A DNA stretch of 64,000 nt from Paraburkholderia ginsengiterrae (GCF_001645125.1 NZ_LXKA01000338.1:215939-279938); one strand, 5' to 3'; positions 52,122 to 61,190 are shown, counted from the first letter of the stretch. The notes: generated by a model from the letters alone, not told the origin. Numbers and translations are program-made.

Positions 52122-53231
52122 CTAGTCGGGGAAAGCCACGCGCAGCGTCGCGCTGGCCGGTGTGGCACTGCAGGCTAGCGTCCAGCCCTCGGCGAGATCG
52201 GCATCGTCGAGCACGTGGTTAGCGGCCAGATTGACCTCGCCCGCGACGACCCGGCACATGCAGGCGCCGCACAGGCCGCTGCGGCACGAGTTGGGCGCCG
52301 GTACGTCGGCGCGCAGCATCGCGTCGAGCAAGGTCTCGCCTGGCTCGCTGACGAAGTGGAAACTGGTGCCGTCGAGCATGGTTTCGATTTCGGCGGCTGC
52401 GTTGGTGCTGGCGTTGGACTCGACCGAAGCAGAAGCAGAAGCAGAAGCAGAAGCCGCAGCTTCCCCAGCCGCCGCCGCAGCAGGCTCGCCAGCCGAAGGC
52501 TTCGCCCCCGTCGCCGGCAAATCCGGCAGCGAAACGAAGCGCTCCACATGCACCTTCGCGCGCGGCAGCCCCAGCGCCAGCATCGCCGCCAGCGCGTTCT
52601 CCATGAACAGCGCCGGTCCGCAGATGAAGCACTCCTGCATGCTCCACGGCCGCGCCAGCTCTTCCAGATGACGCTGCTGCGGAATGCCCTGCACGCTGTC
52701 GAGCCAGTGAATCACGCGCAGGCGCCCCGCATGCCGCTGACCGAGTTGCCGCAATTCGTCGGCAAAAATCACCGACTCGGCATCGCGATTGGCGTAGATC
52801 AGCGTCAGCATGCCGCGCCCGTTCACCAGCGCCGACTTCAGAATCGACAGCACCGGCGTGATGCCGCTGCCGCCGGCGAACAGCAGCAGATCGCCGTCGA
52901 GCGAGCGCGGGGTGAAGACGCCGGCCGGCGCCATCACGTCGAGCTCGTCGCCGGGCCGGATGCTGTCGCACATCCAGTTCGACGCGCGCCCGTCACGCAC
53001 CCGCTTGATGGTGATCTTCGGCGCCTGGTCGATGCCCGGCGCGCTCGAGAGCGAATAACACCGCTGCACGGTTGCCTCGGCGCACGGCACCTTGAGCGTG
53101 AGAAACTGCCCCGGGCGATAGCTGAAGGCATCGCGCAGCGCCTGCGGCAGATCGAACACGAAAGAGCGCGCGTCGGCGCTCTCCGCGATCACGTCCGCCA
53201 CTCTGAGCCGGTGAAAACGCGAATCGGCCAT
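52122..53231 (-). CDS. kshB: 3-ketosteroid 9-alpha-hydroxylase reductase KshB
   Basis: A 369-residue flavoprotein that passes electrons from NADH to KshA. The order is FAD domain (RCYSLSSAPG), NAD domain (FAGGSGITPVLSILK, ECFICGPALFMENA) and a C-terminal plant-type 2Fe-2S domain (SCRSGLCGACMCRV with a distal Cys in LACSATP). Between the NAD and ferredoxin domains is an Ala/Ser-rich linker encoded by a GAAGCA hexanucleotide repeat. It lies 12 bases after the HSD gene. Related phenylacetyl-CoA oxygenase reductases share the architecture; the context decides for KshB. Confidence 0.9.
   Translation of the reverse strand: MADSRFHRLRVADVIAESADARSFVFDLPQALRDAFSYRPGQFLTLKVPCAEATVQRCYSLSSAPGIDQAPKITIKRVRDGRASNWMCDSIRPGDELDVMAPAGVFTPRSLDGDLLLFAGGSGITPVLSILKSALVNGRGMLTLIYANRDAESVIFADELRQLGQRHAGRLRVIHWLDSVQGIPQQRHLEELARPWSMQECFICGPALFMENALAAMLALGLPRAKVHVERFVSLPDLPATGAKPSAGEPAAAAAGEAAASASASASASVESNASTNAAAEIETMLDGTSFHFVSEPGETLLDAMLRADVPAPNSCRSGLCGACMCRVVAGEVNLAANHVLDDADLAEGWTLACSATPASATLRVAFPD
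52426..52455. repeat. Hexanucleotide repeat (GAAGCA, about 5 units) in the kshB linker
   Basis: Five successive 6-base units on the plus strand encode Ser-Ala alternation on the minus strand. Slippage would lengthen or shorten the linker by two residues without a frameshift. Confidence 0.8.
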
Positions 53232-53242
53232 GGCGGGCGAAC

Positions 53243-54007
53243 TCAGGCCACGCCCATGATGAGCTGCGCGTTATCGATCCGGTACTCGCTGCCGTTGATG
53301 AAGCGAGATTCGTCCGACGCGAGGAACAGCACCAGATTCGCGATGTCTTCCGGCAAGCACATGCGCGCCTGCGGATCGACCGACTGCGTGAGCGCCGCGC
53401 GGGTGCCCTCGGCGGCGCCGAAGTACGGCTCGGTCATCGGCGTGAGAATGCCGTCCGGGTGGATCGTGTTGCAGCGGATCTTGTAGCCCTGCTGCTTGCA
53501 ATAGCCCGCGATTGCGCGGGTCATCGCCGTCACGGCCCCCTTGCTGGCAGAGTACGCGCAGAACATGCCGAGACCGCCCAGCGCGGCCACCGAAGACATG
53601 TTCACGATCGAGCCGCCCTTCTCCTTCATCGCCTTCACGGCCGCGCGGCAGCCGAGAAAGTAGCCTTCCGCGTTGATGCGCAGCACGCGCTGCCATTGTT
53701 CGAGCGTGGTGTCCTCGATGTTGCCGAGCAGCAGCACGGCCGCGTTGTTGACCAGCACGTCCGGCGTGCCGAAGGCGTTCTGCGCGGCGCCGAACACGTC
53801 GTTCCAGCCCGCTTCAGAGGTAATGTCGTGACGCACGAAGCGCGCCGCGTCGCCGATCTCCGCGGCCACCGCGCGGCCCGCTTCCTCGTTGACGTCGGTC
53901 AGCACGACACGCGCGCCTTCACGTGCGAACAGGAGCGCGTCCTGCTTGCCCACGCCGCTCGCAGCGCCCGTCACGATGGCGATCTTGCCCTTGAGTCTGT
54001 CTCCCAT
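53243..54007 (-). CDS. 3beta/17beta-hydroxysteroid dehydrogenase
   Basis: A 254-residue SDR closely resembling the Comamonas testosteroni 3beta/17beta-HSD as I recall it. Shared features are VTGAASGVGKQDALLFA, RFVRHDITSEAGW, then GSIVNMSSVAALGGLGMFCAYSASKGAVTAMTRA with the Ser/Tyr/Lys triad, IRCNTIHPDGILTPM and LVLFLASDESRFINGSEYRIDN. It would oxidise the 3- or 17-hydroxyl group of androstanes. It lies between the TesI-like gene (21 bases) and kshB (11 bases). Confidence 0.9.
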   Translation of the reverse strand: MGDRLKGKIAIVTGAASGVGKQDALLFAREGARVVLTDVNEEAGRAVAAEIGDAARFVRHDITSEAGWNDVFGAAQNAFGTPDVLVNNAAVLLLGNIEDTTLEQWQRVLRINAEGYFLGCRAAVKAMKEKGGSIVNMSSVAALGGLGMFCAYSASKGAVTAMTRAIAGYCKQQGYKIRCNTIHPDGILTPMTEPYFGAAEGTRAALTQSVDPQARMCLPEDIANLVLFLASDESRFINGSEYRIDNAQLIMGVA

Positions 54008-54028
54008 CTTCGTTCTCTCTTTGCAGTG

Positions 54029-55726
54029 TCAATCAGTTTCAGTCAGGGAATGGGCGCGGTTCACGAGAACCACGCCCGCTGCGGCCCGGCCCGCTTGCCG
54101 GCCAGACCAGATACAGTCCGCGAGCGAAAGGCCGCTCACGTAGTGATTCGAGGCGAGCCCGCAGGCAGCGCGTCCGGCGGCGAACAGTCCTTCGACCGGC
54201 TCGCCTTGCGCGGAGAGCACCGCGTTGCTGGTCTCGTCGACCCGCAGGCCGCCGAGCGTGATCGACGGACACGGGAACACGCGGCTGTCCGCCGAGATGT
54301 CGATTGCGTAGTAAGGGCCATGCGAGAGCGGCTGGAGCATCGCGGCCGACTTGCCGAACTCGCGGTCGACGCCGATCAGCGACGCGGTGTTGTATCTGAC
54401 GACGGTTTTCGCGAGCACCGCCGGATCGCAGCCAATGCGCGCGGCCAGATCGGCCAGTGACGCGCCGCGCTTGCGGCCCGCCAGCATCAACAGCAACGCG
54501 GGCACACTTTGAAATGCCCACAGCTTGCCGCGCAGGCACTCCTTGAGCGCGAGCTTCACGAGCCGCGCATCGAGAATCAGCCACGCGCGGCCTTCGCGCT
54601 TCTCGCACATCGCGTGGCCGAGGGCGGCGCCATACACCTCTTCGTTGCAGAAGCGCTCGCCGTGCCGGTCCACCACGCAGCCCTGAGCCCATGCGTACGG
54701 CGGGTTGATGAAGCGCCACGCGGACACGCGTTCGAGCCGGCTCGCCACACCGCCGGCAGACAAGCCGAGCCGGATGCCCGAACCGTCACAACCCGTGGTG
54801 CCAAGGCGCCAGTTCGGGAGATAGCGCGGCGCATGGCGCGCCACCATCGACCGGTTGAAGATGAAGCCGCCGGTGCTCAGCACCACCGCATCGGCCTTGA
54901 TCGTGATGAGCCGGCTCTCGCGCATCTCGATGCGATGCAGCGCGGCGCGCAAGCGGTCCGCCCACGCCGGCATGGCGTTGTGCAGCCGCTCGGCGCGGCG
55001 CGCGAGCCGCCGGTGCGCACGCTGGGCGCGGCCCGGCGTGACTTGCCAGAGTTGCGCGCCAATTACACGCCCGCTGCGATCGGTGACCAGCCGGCGCACG
55101 CTCGCGTGGCACATCGCGTCGATGGAAGGCTGCGCCTCGACGGCGCGCCGCAGCGTGTCGTACAGCACGCGCCCCGACATGCCGTCGCCGACCACCCGAT
55201 GCCCGCGCGGCGCCGGTAGCGGGCCATGCGGCACATCCCCCACGGCTTCGTTGCCGGAGTAGTACAGGTAGTAGCGGTTCTGCGGATAGGATGTCTTGCG
55301 TGGCGGCATCGACGCCGCAAAGCGCACGCCGAGCCGTTCGAGCCAGCGCAGCATCTCCACGCTGCCCGCGCAGAAGCGTTCTAGCGTCGCGGCCGAGACG
55401 GCTTCGCCCACTTCCCGCTGCAAGTAGGCGAACATCGCCTGGGGCGTGTCGACGTAACCCGCCTCGCTCTGATATTGCGTGCCGCCGCCCGCGTACACCA
55501 CGCCGCCGCTTTTCGCGCTCGCGCCGCCGCCCTCGAAGCGCTCGACGATGCGCACCTTCGCGCCTGCCGCCGCCGCTTCCAGCGCGGCGCATGCGCCGGC
55601 TGCGCCGAAGCCCGCGACCAGCACGTCGCACACATCGTCCCAGCGCATCCGCGCCGGGTCATCGACGACGAGCGGTGCTTCCACCGGCGTCGCGAAGCCT
55701 TGTTCGGAGGACGAAGAATCGTGCAT
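54029..55726 (-). CDS. 3-oxo-5-alpha-steroid Delta4-dehydrogenase (TesI-like)
   Basis: A 565-residue flavoprotein that would introduce the Delta4 bond into 5-alpha-reduced 3-ketosteroids. The FAD loop is VLVAGFGAAGACAALEAAAAGAKVRIVER, and the C-terminal flavin motif is GLFAAGRAACGLASNHYVSG. In that last segment Tyr-x-Ser (YVS) matches the Tyr466/Ser468 pair reported for Delta4-(5-alpha)-KSTD, while the KstD hallmark SYPGAG is absent. Start at 55726; the frame to 56044 overlaps hsaB and is rejected. It stands in the same operon as kstD. Confidence 0.85.
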   Translation of the reverse strand: MHDSSSSEQGFATPVEAPLVVDDPARMRWDDVCDVLVAGFGAAGACAALEAAAAGAKVRIVERFEGGGASAKSGGVVYAGGGTQYQSEAGYVDTPQAMFAYLQREVGEAVSAATLERFCAGSVEMLRWLERLGVRFAASMPPRKTSYPQNRYYLYYSGNEAVGDVPHGPLPAPRGHRVVGDGMSGRVLYDTLRRAVEAQPSIDAMCHASVRRLVTDRSGRVIGAQLWQVTPGRAQRAHRRLARRAERLHNAMPAWADRLRAALHRIEMRESRLITIKADAVVLSTGGFIFNRSMVARHAPRYLPNWRLGTTGCDGSGIRLGLSAGGVASRLERVSAWRFINPPYAWAQGCVVDRHGERFCNEEVYGAALGHAMCEKREGRAWLILDARLVKLALKECLRGKLWAFQSVPALLLMLAGRKRGASLADLAARIGCDPAVLAKTVVRYNTASLIGVDREFGKSAAMLQPLSHGPYYAIDISADSRVFPCPSITLGGLRVDETSNAVLSAQGEPVEGLFAAGRAACGLASNHYVSGLSLADCIWSGRQAGRAAAGVVLVNRAHSLTETD

Positions 55727-55743
55727 GGCGCGGCCTGCCTCGC

Positions 55744-56262
55744 TCAAGCCGTCACGCAGCGCACGGGCGCCGTGGCGGTCGTGTAAGCGCCGTCCACATA
55801 CACCAGCGGATCGACCTCGCCGCTGATCAGCACCTGATCGACGCGGCCGATAATGACCGCATGCGTGCCGTAGTCGAAGCGGCCGTCCTGCGTGCAGATC
55901 AGACTCGCCTGCGCATCGAGCAGGAACGGCACGCCCTGCGCCGAGCTCTGCCAGTTGCCGGTGGTAAAGCGTTCCTCGCCCTTCAGGCGGCCGCTGCAAT
56001 CGATCGCGATGTGCTGATGCTGCGCCGACAGCACGTTCACGCAAAACGCCGCGCCCTGGTCGAGCGGCGGAAAGATCGACGAGTTGCGGTTAATGCAGAT
56101 CAGCAGCGACGGCGGCTCGGTCGAGAGCGAATCGACCGCGGTGGCCGACATCGAATAGCGCCGTTCGCCGTCGCTGCAGCTGATGACGGCGACCGAGCGC
56201 GCGAGCCGGCGCATCGCGAGCAACATGTCGGCGCGCAACGGATGAGAAGTTTGGTCGGTCAT
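55744..56262 (-). CDS. hsaB: Flavin reductase HsaB (3-HSA monooxygenase reductase)
   Basis: A 172-residue flavin reductase domain protein that supplies reduced flavin to HsaA. Motifs are VISCSDGERRYSMSATAVDSLSTEPPSLLICINRNSS and AFCVNVLSAQHQ, then GTHAVIIGRVDQV. Its ATG overlaps the stop of kstD (ATGA), so the start is certain. In this cluster hsaA lies two genes upstream, with kstD between, unlike the adjacent arrangement in some actinobacteria. Confidence 0.9.
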   Translation of the reverse strand: MTDQTSHPLRADMLLAMRRLARSVAVISCSDGERRYSMSATAVDSLSTEPPSLLICINRNSSIFPPLDQGAAFCVNVLSAQHQHIAIDCSGRLKGEERFTTGNWQSSAQGVPFLLDAQASLICTQDGRFDYGTHAVIIGRVDQVLISGEVDPLVYVDGAYTTATAPVRCVTA

Positions 56263-58016
56263 GATGTGACTCCGCGAAGTTCGCTGGTTGAGGCCGAGGC
56301 CGTGTCGGCGGCATCGCTCGCCTCGTCGGCAAGGTGATTGGCGGCGATGTAGCCGAAGGTCATCGCCGGGCCGAGCGTCGAACCCGCGCCGGGATAGCTG
56401 TCGCCCATCATCGAGGCGCTGGTGTTGCCGATCGCGTAGAGGCCGGCGATCGGCGAATCATCTGCACGCAACACGCGGGCAAAGGCGTCCGTCAGGAGAC
56501 CGCCCTTCGTGCCGATGTCGCCCGCGTCGATCCGCACCGCGTAGAACGGGCCGGTGTCGAGCGGCGCGAGACACGGGTTCGGCTTGACGCTCGGGTCGCC
56601 GTAGTACGTGTCGAACACGTTGCCGCCCTTGGCGAATTCCTCGTCCACGCCGCTCGCGGCGTAGCGGTTCATCTTCGCCACCGTGTCGCGCAGCCCTTGC
56701 GCGTCCACGCCGATCTGCGCGGCGAGCGCGTCGAGCGTGTCCGCTTTGTAGAGCAAGGACCGGAACTGCACGGGGATGCGCGAGTCCGGCATCATCACGG
56801 CAGGCATGATCGGACCGCACGGGTACCTGTGGCGGAAGCGCGCGTCGAACACCATCCACGCCGGCACGCACGCGCCCGTTTGCGCATGGTCGCGGTACAT
56901 CGCGGGGACGAACTCCGAATACGGCGCCGCCTCGTTGACGAAGCGCTTGCCGAGTCCATTGACGATCACGCAGCCAGGCAGATTGCGCTCCACGAACAGC
57001 GCGCGCTGCTTTTCCTCGCGATCGACATGCACGGTCGGCGCGCCCCACACGTGTTCCATCAATGCGGTACGCGCGCCGAGTCGCATGCCGGCGGCGATCG
57101 CATCGCCGGTGTTGTTCAGAGGCGTCGCGCTCCATTGCGCCTGCGTGGGACTGGGCAGATAGCGTTCACGCATCGCCTGATTCCGCTCGAAGCCGCCCGC
57201 AGCGAGAATCACGCCGCGCTTGGCGAGCACCCGCACGCGCTGGCCATTGCGTTCGACCTCCACGCCCGTCACGCGGCCATCGGCTTCGAGCAGCTCGCGC
57301 ATCGGCGCATTGAGCCACAGCGGCACATCGCGATCGAGCAAGGCGCGCCGCAAGCCGCCGGCGAGCGCGTTGCCGAGCGTCAGCCGGCGGTCGCGCCGCG
57401 ACTGCATGCGGCCACGCCAGTCGAACCAGTAGCGGCCGAACTGCTTCAACGCGAGCGCGATATAGCCGGGAGCCTTCGAAAGCATCACGTGCGCTTCCTT
57501 CGACGTCACCGCCACGCGCCCGCCGACCAGCGTGCCCGGCGAAGGCAGGCGCAGCCGTGCGAGTTCGTCGCCGAGCAGCGCGCCGTCAACCGGCAACGGA
57601 TCGAGTGCCCGGTAGCCCGGCATCGATCCCGGCAGATGCTGGAAGTAGTCCGCATACTTCGGCAACGCTTCGTAGCGCACCGGCGTATTCGCTTCGACAT
57701 AGCGCAGCATCTCGGGCGCCACGTCGAGGTAGGCGTCGATCCGCCCGCTGGCGGTGACGCCTTTCGTGCAGGCGTCGATATAGGTGCGCGCCGCTTCACG
57801 CGTATCGGTCACGCCGAGTTCGGCGATATGGTGATTGCACGGAATCCAGATGCCGCCGCCCGACACCGCCGAGGTGCCGCCATACACTTCGCTCTTTTCG
57901 ATCACGACCGCCGAGAGGCCGCGGTCGGCCGCGCGGCAGGCGGCCAGCATGCCGCCCGCGCCGGAGCCGACCACCACCACGTCGAATACGTGAGTCTGGG
58001 TTTGCTGTGCGCTCAT
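56259..58016 (-). CDS. kstD: 3-ketosteroid Delta1-dehydrogenase KstD
   Basis: A 585-residue flavoenzyme that inserts the Delta1 double bond, which with 9-alpha-hydroxylation breaks ring B. The FAD loop is VVVVGSGAGGMLAACRAADRG, followed by EVYGGTSAVSGGGIWIP. The C-terminal signature GNTSASMMGDSYPGAGSTLGPAMTFGYIAANH holds the Tyr/Gly active-site pair of the family. Start at 58016; a longer frame lies within hsaA. It is 11 bases from hsaA and overlaps hsaB. Confidence 0.94.
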   Translation of the reverse strand: MSAQQTQTHVFDVVVVGSGAGGMLAACRAADRGLSAVVIEKSEVYGGTSAVSGGGIWIPCNHHIAELGVTDTREAARTYIDACTKGVTASGRIDAYLDVAPEMLRYVEANTPVRYEALPKYADYFQHLPGSMPGYRALDPLPVDGALLGDELARLRLPSPGTLVGGRVAVTSKEAHVMLSKAPGYIALALKQFGRYWFDWRGRMQSRRDRRLTLGNALAGGLRRALLDRDVPLWLNAPMRELLEADGRVTGVEVERNGQRVRVLAKRGVILAAGGFERNQAMRERYLPSPTQAQWSATPLNNTGDAIAAGMRLGARTALMEHVWGAPTVHVDREEKQRALFVERNLPGCVIVNGLGKRFVNEAAPYSEFVPAMYRDHAQTGACVPAWMVFDARFRHRYPCGPIMPAVMMPDSRIPVQFRSLLYKADTLDALAAQIGVDAQGLRDTVAKMNRYAASGVDEEFAKGGNVFDTYYGDPSVKPNPCLAPLDTGPFYAVRIDAGDIGTKGGLLTDAFARVLRADDSPIAGLYAIGNTSASMMGDSYPGAGSTLGPAMTFGYIAANHLADEASDAADTASASTSELRGVTS

Positions 58017-58027
58017 GGCCGCGTCCT

Positions 58028-59233
58028 TCAGATGAAGAAGTCGGTGTTCTGGCGGCCCATCATCACGGCGCCGAGATTCTGGCCGAAGCGGTCCACGTTG
58101 TTCGCGTAGTGCGCGCGCGCCGCATGCAGATCGAGAAAGCGCCGCACCAGCGGATTGCGGTTGTAGATGCCGTTGCCGCCCGCATAGCGCAACAGCGCGT
58201 TGGCGGCCTGCGCGCAACGTTCGGCCACCTGCGCGGATTGATAGCGGAACAGCACGCGCCGTTCGATCGAAACTTCCGGCGCCCCGTTGGCCGCCGCCAT
58301 CAGCTCGGCGAAGTTGCGCTTGAGCAGCACTTTCATTTCGTCGATGGCGACCGCCGCGTTGGCACAGGCGGTTTGCGCGCCGGTGTCGTCGGTGGTCTTC
58401 GCGCCGCTATTGGCGCTCACGCGCGTCGCGGCATACGAGGTGAAATCGTCGAGCGCGCCTTGCAGCGCGCCAATGCACGCCGTGCAGACCGCCCGCACGA
58501 AAATCTGCGCGAACGGCAGGCGGAACAGCGGCGCGTCGTTGACGGCGAGGCCGGGGCTCGTGCCCATCATGCCGTCGATGGCTTTGTGCGTGCGGTAGTC
58601 CGGCACGAACACGTCGCTCACCACGATGTCGTGGCTGCCGGTCGCGCGCAGGCCCAGCACGTCCCAGTCCTGCTGGATCGTGTAGTCGCTTTTGGGCAGC
58701 AGGAAGGTGCGGTATTCCGGCGGTTCGCCGTCTTTGGCGGGCGGCACCAGCGCGCCGAGCAATACCCAGTCGCACAACTCGCTGCCGCTCGAAAATTTCC
58801 AGTGACCCGACAGGCGGAAGCCGCCTTCAACCGGCGTCACCTTGCCCACCGGCATATACGTCGAAGCGATCAGCGTGCTGGAATCCTCGCCCCACACTTC
58901 CTGCTGCGCGCGTTCGTCGAACAGCGCGAGCTGCCAGTTGTGCACGCCGACCACGCCGTACACCCATGCGCTCGACATGCAGCCGCGCGCCACCGCCATC
59001 TGGATGTCGAAGAAGGTTTGTGGATCGAGTTCGTAGCCGCCGTAGCGTTTCGGCTGCAGCACCCTGAACAGGCCTGCTGCCTGAAAATCGGCGACGGTCT
59101 CGGCGGGAATGCGCCCGTTTGCCTCGGCCTGCGCGGCGCGCCCGGCTAGTGCCGGCGCGAGCGCCTCGGCGCGGGCGATCAGTTCGGCTGCAAGGGCGTT
59201 CGAATCGTTATCGCGATGCACGGCTGTCTCCAT
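58028..59233 (-). CDS. hsaA: 3-HSA 4-hydroxylase, oxygenase component HsaA
   Basis: A 401-residue flavin-dependent monooxygenase with the acyl-CoA dehydrogenase fold. It hydroxylates the phenol 3-HSA at C4 using reduced flavin from HsaB. Key stretches are RVLQPKRYGGYELDPQTFFDIQMAVARGCMSSAWVYGVVGVHNWQ, WKFSSGSELCDWVLLGA and LGLRATGSHDIVVSDVFVPDYRT. An ATG at 59272 would add 13 residues and has a GGGA site. I prefer 59233 because family proteins begin near there and the conserved operator would otherwise be only 24 bases from the start. First gene of the run to fadD3. Confidence 0.9.
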   Translation of the reverse strand: METAVHRDNDSNALAAELIARAEALAPALAGRAAQAEANGRIPAETVADFQAAGLFRVLQPKRYGGYELDPQTFFDIQMAVARGCMSSAWVYGVVGVHNWQLALFDERAQQEVWGEDSSTLIASTYMPVGKVTPVEGGFRLSGHWKFSSGSELCDWVLLGALVPPAKDGEPPEYRTFLLPKSDYTIQQDWDVLGLRATGSHDIVVSDVFVPDYRTHKAIDGMMGTSPGLAVNDAPLFRLPFAQIFVRAVCTACIGALQGALDDFTSYAATRVSANSGAKTTDDTGAQTACANAAVAIDEMKVLLKRNFAELMAAANGAPEVSIERRVLFRYQSAQVAERCAQAANALLRYAGGNGIYNRNPLVRRFLDLHAARAHYANNVDRFGQNLGAVMMGRQNTDFFI

Positions 59234-59296
59234 GACGCGCGAGGGGTGTCGCGCTTGTTCTGTTAGGTTCATCTTCAAGTCCCGGCCGCGGCGTCG

Positions 59297-59315
59297 CATC
59301 GTCTGAAGGGACTAG
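59297..59315 (-). promoter_or_regulatory. Conserved steroid-cluster operator, site C (upstream of hsaA)
   Basis: In gene orientation it reads CTAGTCC-CTTCA-GACGATG, an exact consensus match. It is 63 bases from the preferred hsaA start, like sites A (69) and B (61). Confidence 0.75.
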
Positions 59316-59356
59316 CGACGCGCGCCGCGCCGGATCATCGGCCCGCCGGATGGGCC

Positions 59357-60511
59357 TTAAGCGACCGCCTGCGCCTTCGGGCGGCTGGCCTTGAGGCGAT
59401 TGAAGTAAGGAATCACGTGCTCGCCGATGTTGCGGATCGTTTCGAGCTGCGCTTCGTGCGGCACCGTGCCCATCTGGCAGAGGAACAGCACTTCGTCCAC
59501 GCCCGCTTCCATCAGGCGGCCCACGTAGCCGATGCAGTCGTCCACCGTGCCGTAGGCGTGGTTCGGGTTCATCATCGAAAGCGCCGGGTCGCTGAAGTCC
59601 ACCACCACTTCTTCCGACGCAAAGCGCGAACGGATCACCATTTCGCCGGTGTTGCCCTTCACGAGGTCGTCGCCCCAGCTATCCGGATTCGGCCGCTCGC
59701 CGCCCGTGTACCAGTACGCGAGCGACTCCATGAAATAGCGCTGGCCGCGAATGCCGATCTTGCGCGCCTGCTGGCCGTCGCTCATCACCACCGTCGGGCA
59801 CAGCGCCGCGAGGTGCTGCGTCGGACGGAAGCCCACCTGGTCTTCCGGCTTGCGCGTGGCCCACGCTTCGCGATAGATGGCGTTTTTCTTCGCCACTTCG
59901 TCAGGGCCGCCAAAGCCGAGCACGAGCGCGCCCAAGCCACGCTGACCGGCGCGCAGCAGGCCATCGTTGTTGGTGCACGCCATGTACATCGGCGGATGCG
60001 GGTCCTGGAACGGCTTCGGGTGAATCGGGCGTTTAGGAATCTTGATGTATTTGCCGTCGTGCTCGATCTCGTCCTGCACGAACATTTTCGGCACGAGGTA
60101 CATGGACTCGTCGATCATCGGCTGCAGCTCGGCGAGTTCGTAGCCGAACGCGCCGGCTTCCTGCTGGCTGCCGCCCTTGCCGACGCCGAAGTGCACCCGG
60201 CCGCCCGACAGAATGTCGAGCATCGCGACGCGTTCCGCGACCTTGATCGGATGGTTCATCGCGGGCGGCAGGCAGATCACGCCGTGGCCAAGCCCGATAC
60301 GGGTGGTGCGCCCCGCCAGATAGGCGAGGAAGGTTTCCGGCGCGCTCATGTGCGCGTAGTTGGTCAGGGACGTGTGCTCGACGCACCATACGGTATCGAA
60401 ACCCACCTGCTCGGCCAGCAGGGCTTGCTCGACGGTCTCCTTGAATACCCGGTGATCGCCTTCCCGCGAAGCGTCCGTGGTCTGGGCTTCGTAGATCAGA
60501 GAAAACTTCAT
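59357..60511 (-). CDS. LLM-class flavin-dependent oxidoreductase
   Basis: A 384-residue bacterial-luciferase-like monooxygenase (TIM barrel). Visible motifs are KFSLIYEAQTTD, EQALLAEQVGFDTVWCVEHTSL, RIGLGHGVICLPPAMNHPIKVAERVAMLDILSGGR and GVGKGGSQQEAGAFGYE. It has no assigned step in the classical 9,10-seco pathway; a Baeyer-Villiger-type oxidation of a ketosteroid or a redox side reaction is possible. The ATG at 60511 has GGAGAC 7 bases upstream. It carries its own copy of the conserved operator, which ties it to steroid regulation. Confidence 0.86.
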   Translation of the reverse strand: MKFSLIYEAQTTDASREGDHRVFKETVEQALLAEQVGFDTVWCVEHTSLTNYAHMSAPETFLAYLAGRTTRIGLGHGVICLPPAMNHPIKVAERVAMLDILSGGRVHFGVGKGGSQQEAGAFGYELAELQPMIDESMYLVPKMFVQDEIEHDGKYIKIPKRPIHPKPFQDPHPPMYMACTNNDGLLRAGQRGLGALVLGFGGPDEVAKKNAIYREAWATRKPEDQVGFRPTQHLAALCPTVVMSDGQQARKIGIRGQRYFMESLAYWYTGGERPNPDSWGDDLVKGNTGEMVIRSRFASEEVVVDFSDPALSMMNPNHAYGTVDDCIGYVGRLMEAGVDEVLFLCQMGTVPHEAQLETIRNIGEHVIPYFNRLKASRPKAQAVA

Positions 60512-60635
60512 TGCGTGCGTCTCCATGAATTTTGGACTGTGCTGATACGGGCGGTCCGCCCGCGACCCGGCGAGAACCTTCGCGAAGATCGTGACGGTCC
60601 ACGGATTGGAGTTTCAGATCGCGCGTACTTGCCGG

Positions 60636-60654
60636 CATCGTCTATTTGGATTAA
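60636..60654 (-). promoter_or_regulatory. Conserved steroid-cluster operator, site D (upstream of LLM gene)
   Basis: In gene orientation it reads TTAATCC-AAATA-GACGATG, matching 12 of 14 fixed positions, 124 bases before the LLM start. It lies in the 328-base divergent gap with the VOC gene. Confidence 0.6.
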
Positions 60655-60742
60655 CGGGGCGCGGTTTGAAGTGGAAGCTTTGATCCAACGGGCGTTGCGC
60701 GGCGTTTTGCGATGTTTTCGCGCGGCGGATAGTCCGTGGCGG

Positions 60743-60761
60743 CTAGTCCGATCGGACCTCG
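60743..60761 (+). promoter_or_regulatory. Weaker operator copy, site F (upstream of VOC gene)
   Basis: CTAGTCC-GATCG-GACCTCG has an exact left half and a partial right half. It contains a perfect 12-bp palindrome (GTCCGATCGGAC at 60746-60757) and lies 78 bases before the VOC ATG. A tandem-like ATAGTCC sits a little upstream. Confidence 0.45.
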
Positions 60762-60839
60762 TGCGCCCCATTACGCGACGCTACGATCGAGCCGTTGTCA
60801 GAAGACACAACGATGCTCAACCGATGGGAGTGCAATGCA

Positions 60840-61190
60840 ATGAAGGCTTCGATGATGCTTTACCCGGTCGACACGATCGACGCGGCACTGCCGCTCTTTG
60901 TCGACGGGTTGGGGCTGACCGTGAAATTCCGCGACGGCGAGCGCTATTGCGCGCTCGACGGCAGCGGATTGACCGTGGCGCTGGTGGCGGGTGAGGAGCG
61001 GATCGTCGAGCGCGCGGCGCTGGTGTTTCGCGTAGACGAAAACGACGACCTGTATGCCGCGATGGCGCGCGTGGTAGCTGCTGGAGCGTCAGTGAGGGTG
61101 CCGGTTCAGCAAGGTCCGCACGAACTGCGCGCGGTGCTGGAGGACAAGCACGGCGCGCTGCTGGTGCTGTCGCAGAAGCGCGCGGCCTGA
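60840..61190 (+). CDS. VOC-family (glyoxalase/dioxygenase superfamily) protein
   Basis: A 116-residue single-domain vicinal-oxygen-chelate protein (MMLYPVDTIDAALPLFVDGLGLTVKFRDGERY, then RAVLEDKHGALLVLSQ). Obvious metal ligands are few, so it may be a binding or resistance-type member. The ATG at 60840 has GGGAG 9 bases upstream; an upstream TTG at 60795 is less likely. It is divergent from the LLM gene and convergent with the LuxR gene. A steroid role is inferred only from position and the weak operator copy. Confidence 0.75.
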   Translation: MKASMMLYPVDTIDAALPLFVDGLGLTVKFRDGERYCALDGSGLTVALVAGEERIVERAALVFRVDENDDLYAAMARVVAAGASVRVPVQQGPHELRAVLEDKHGALLVLSQKRAA

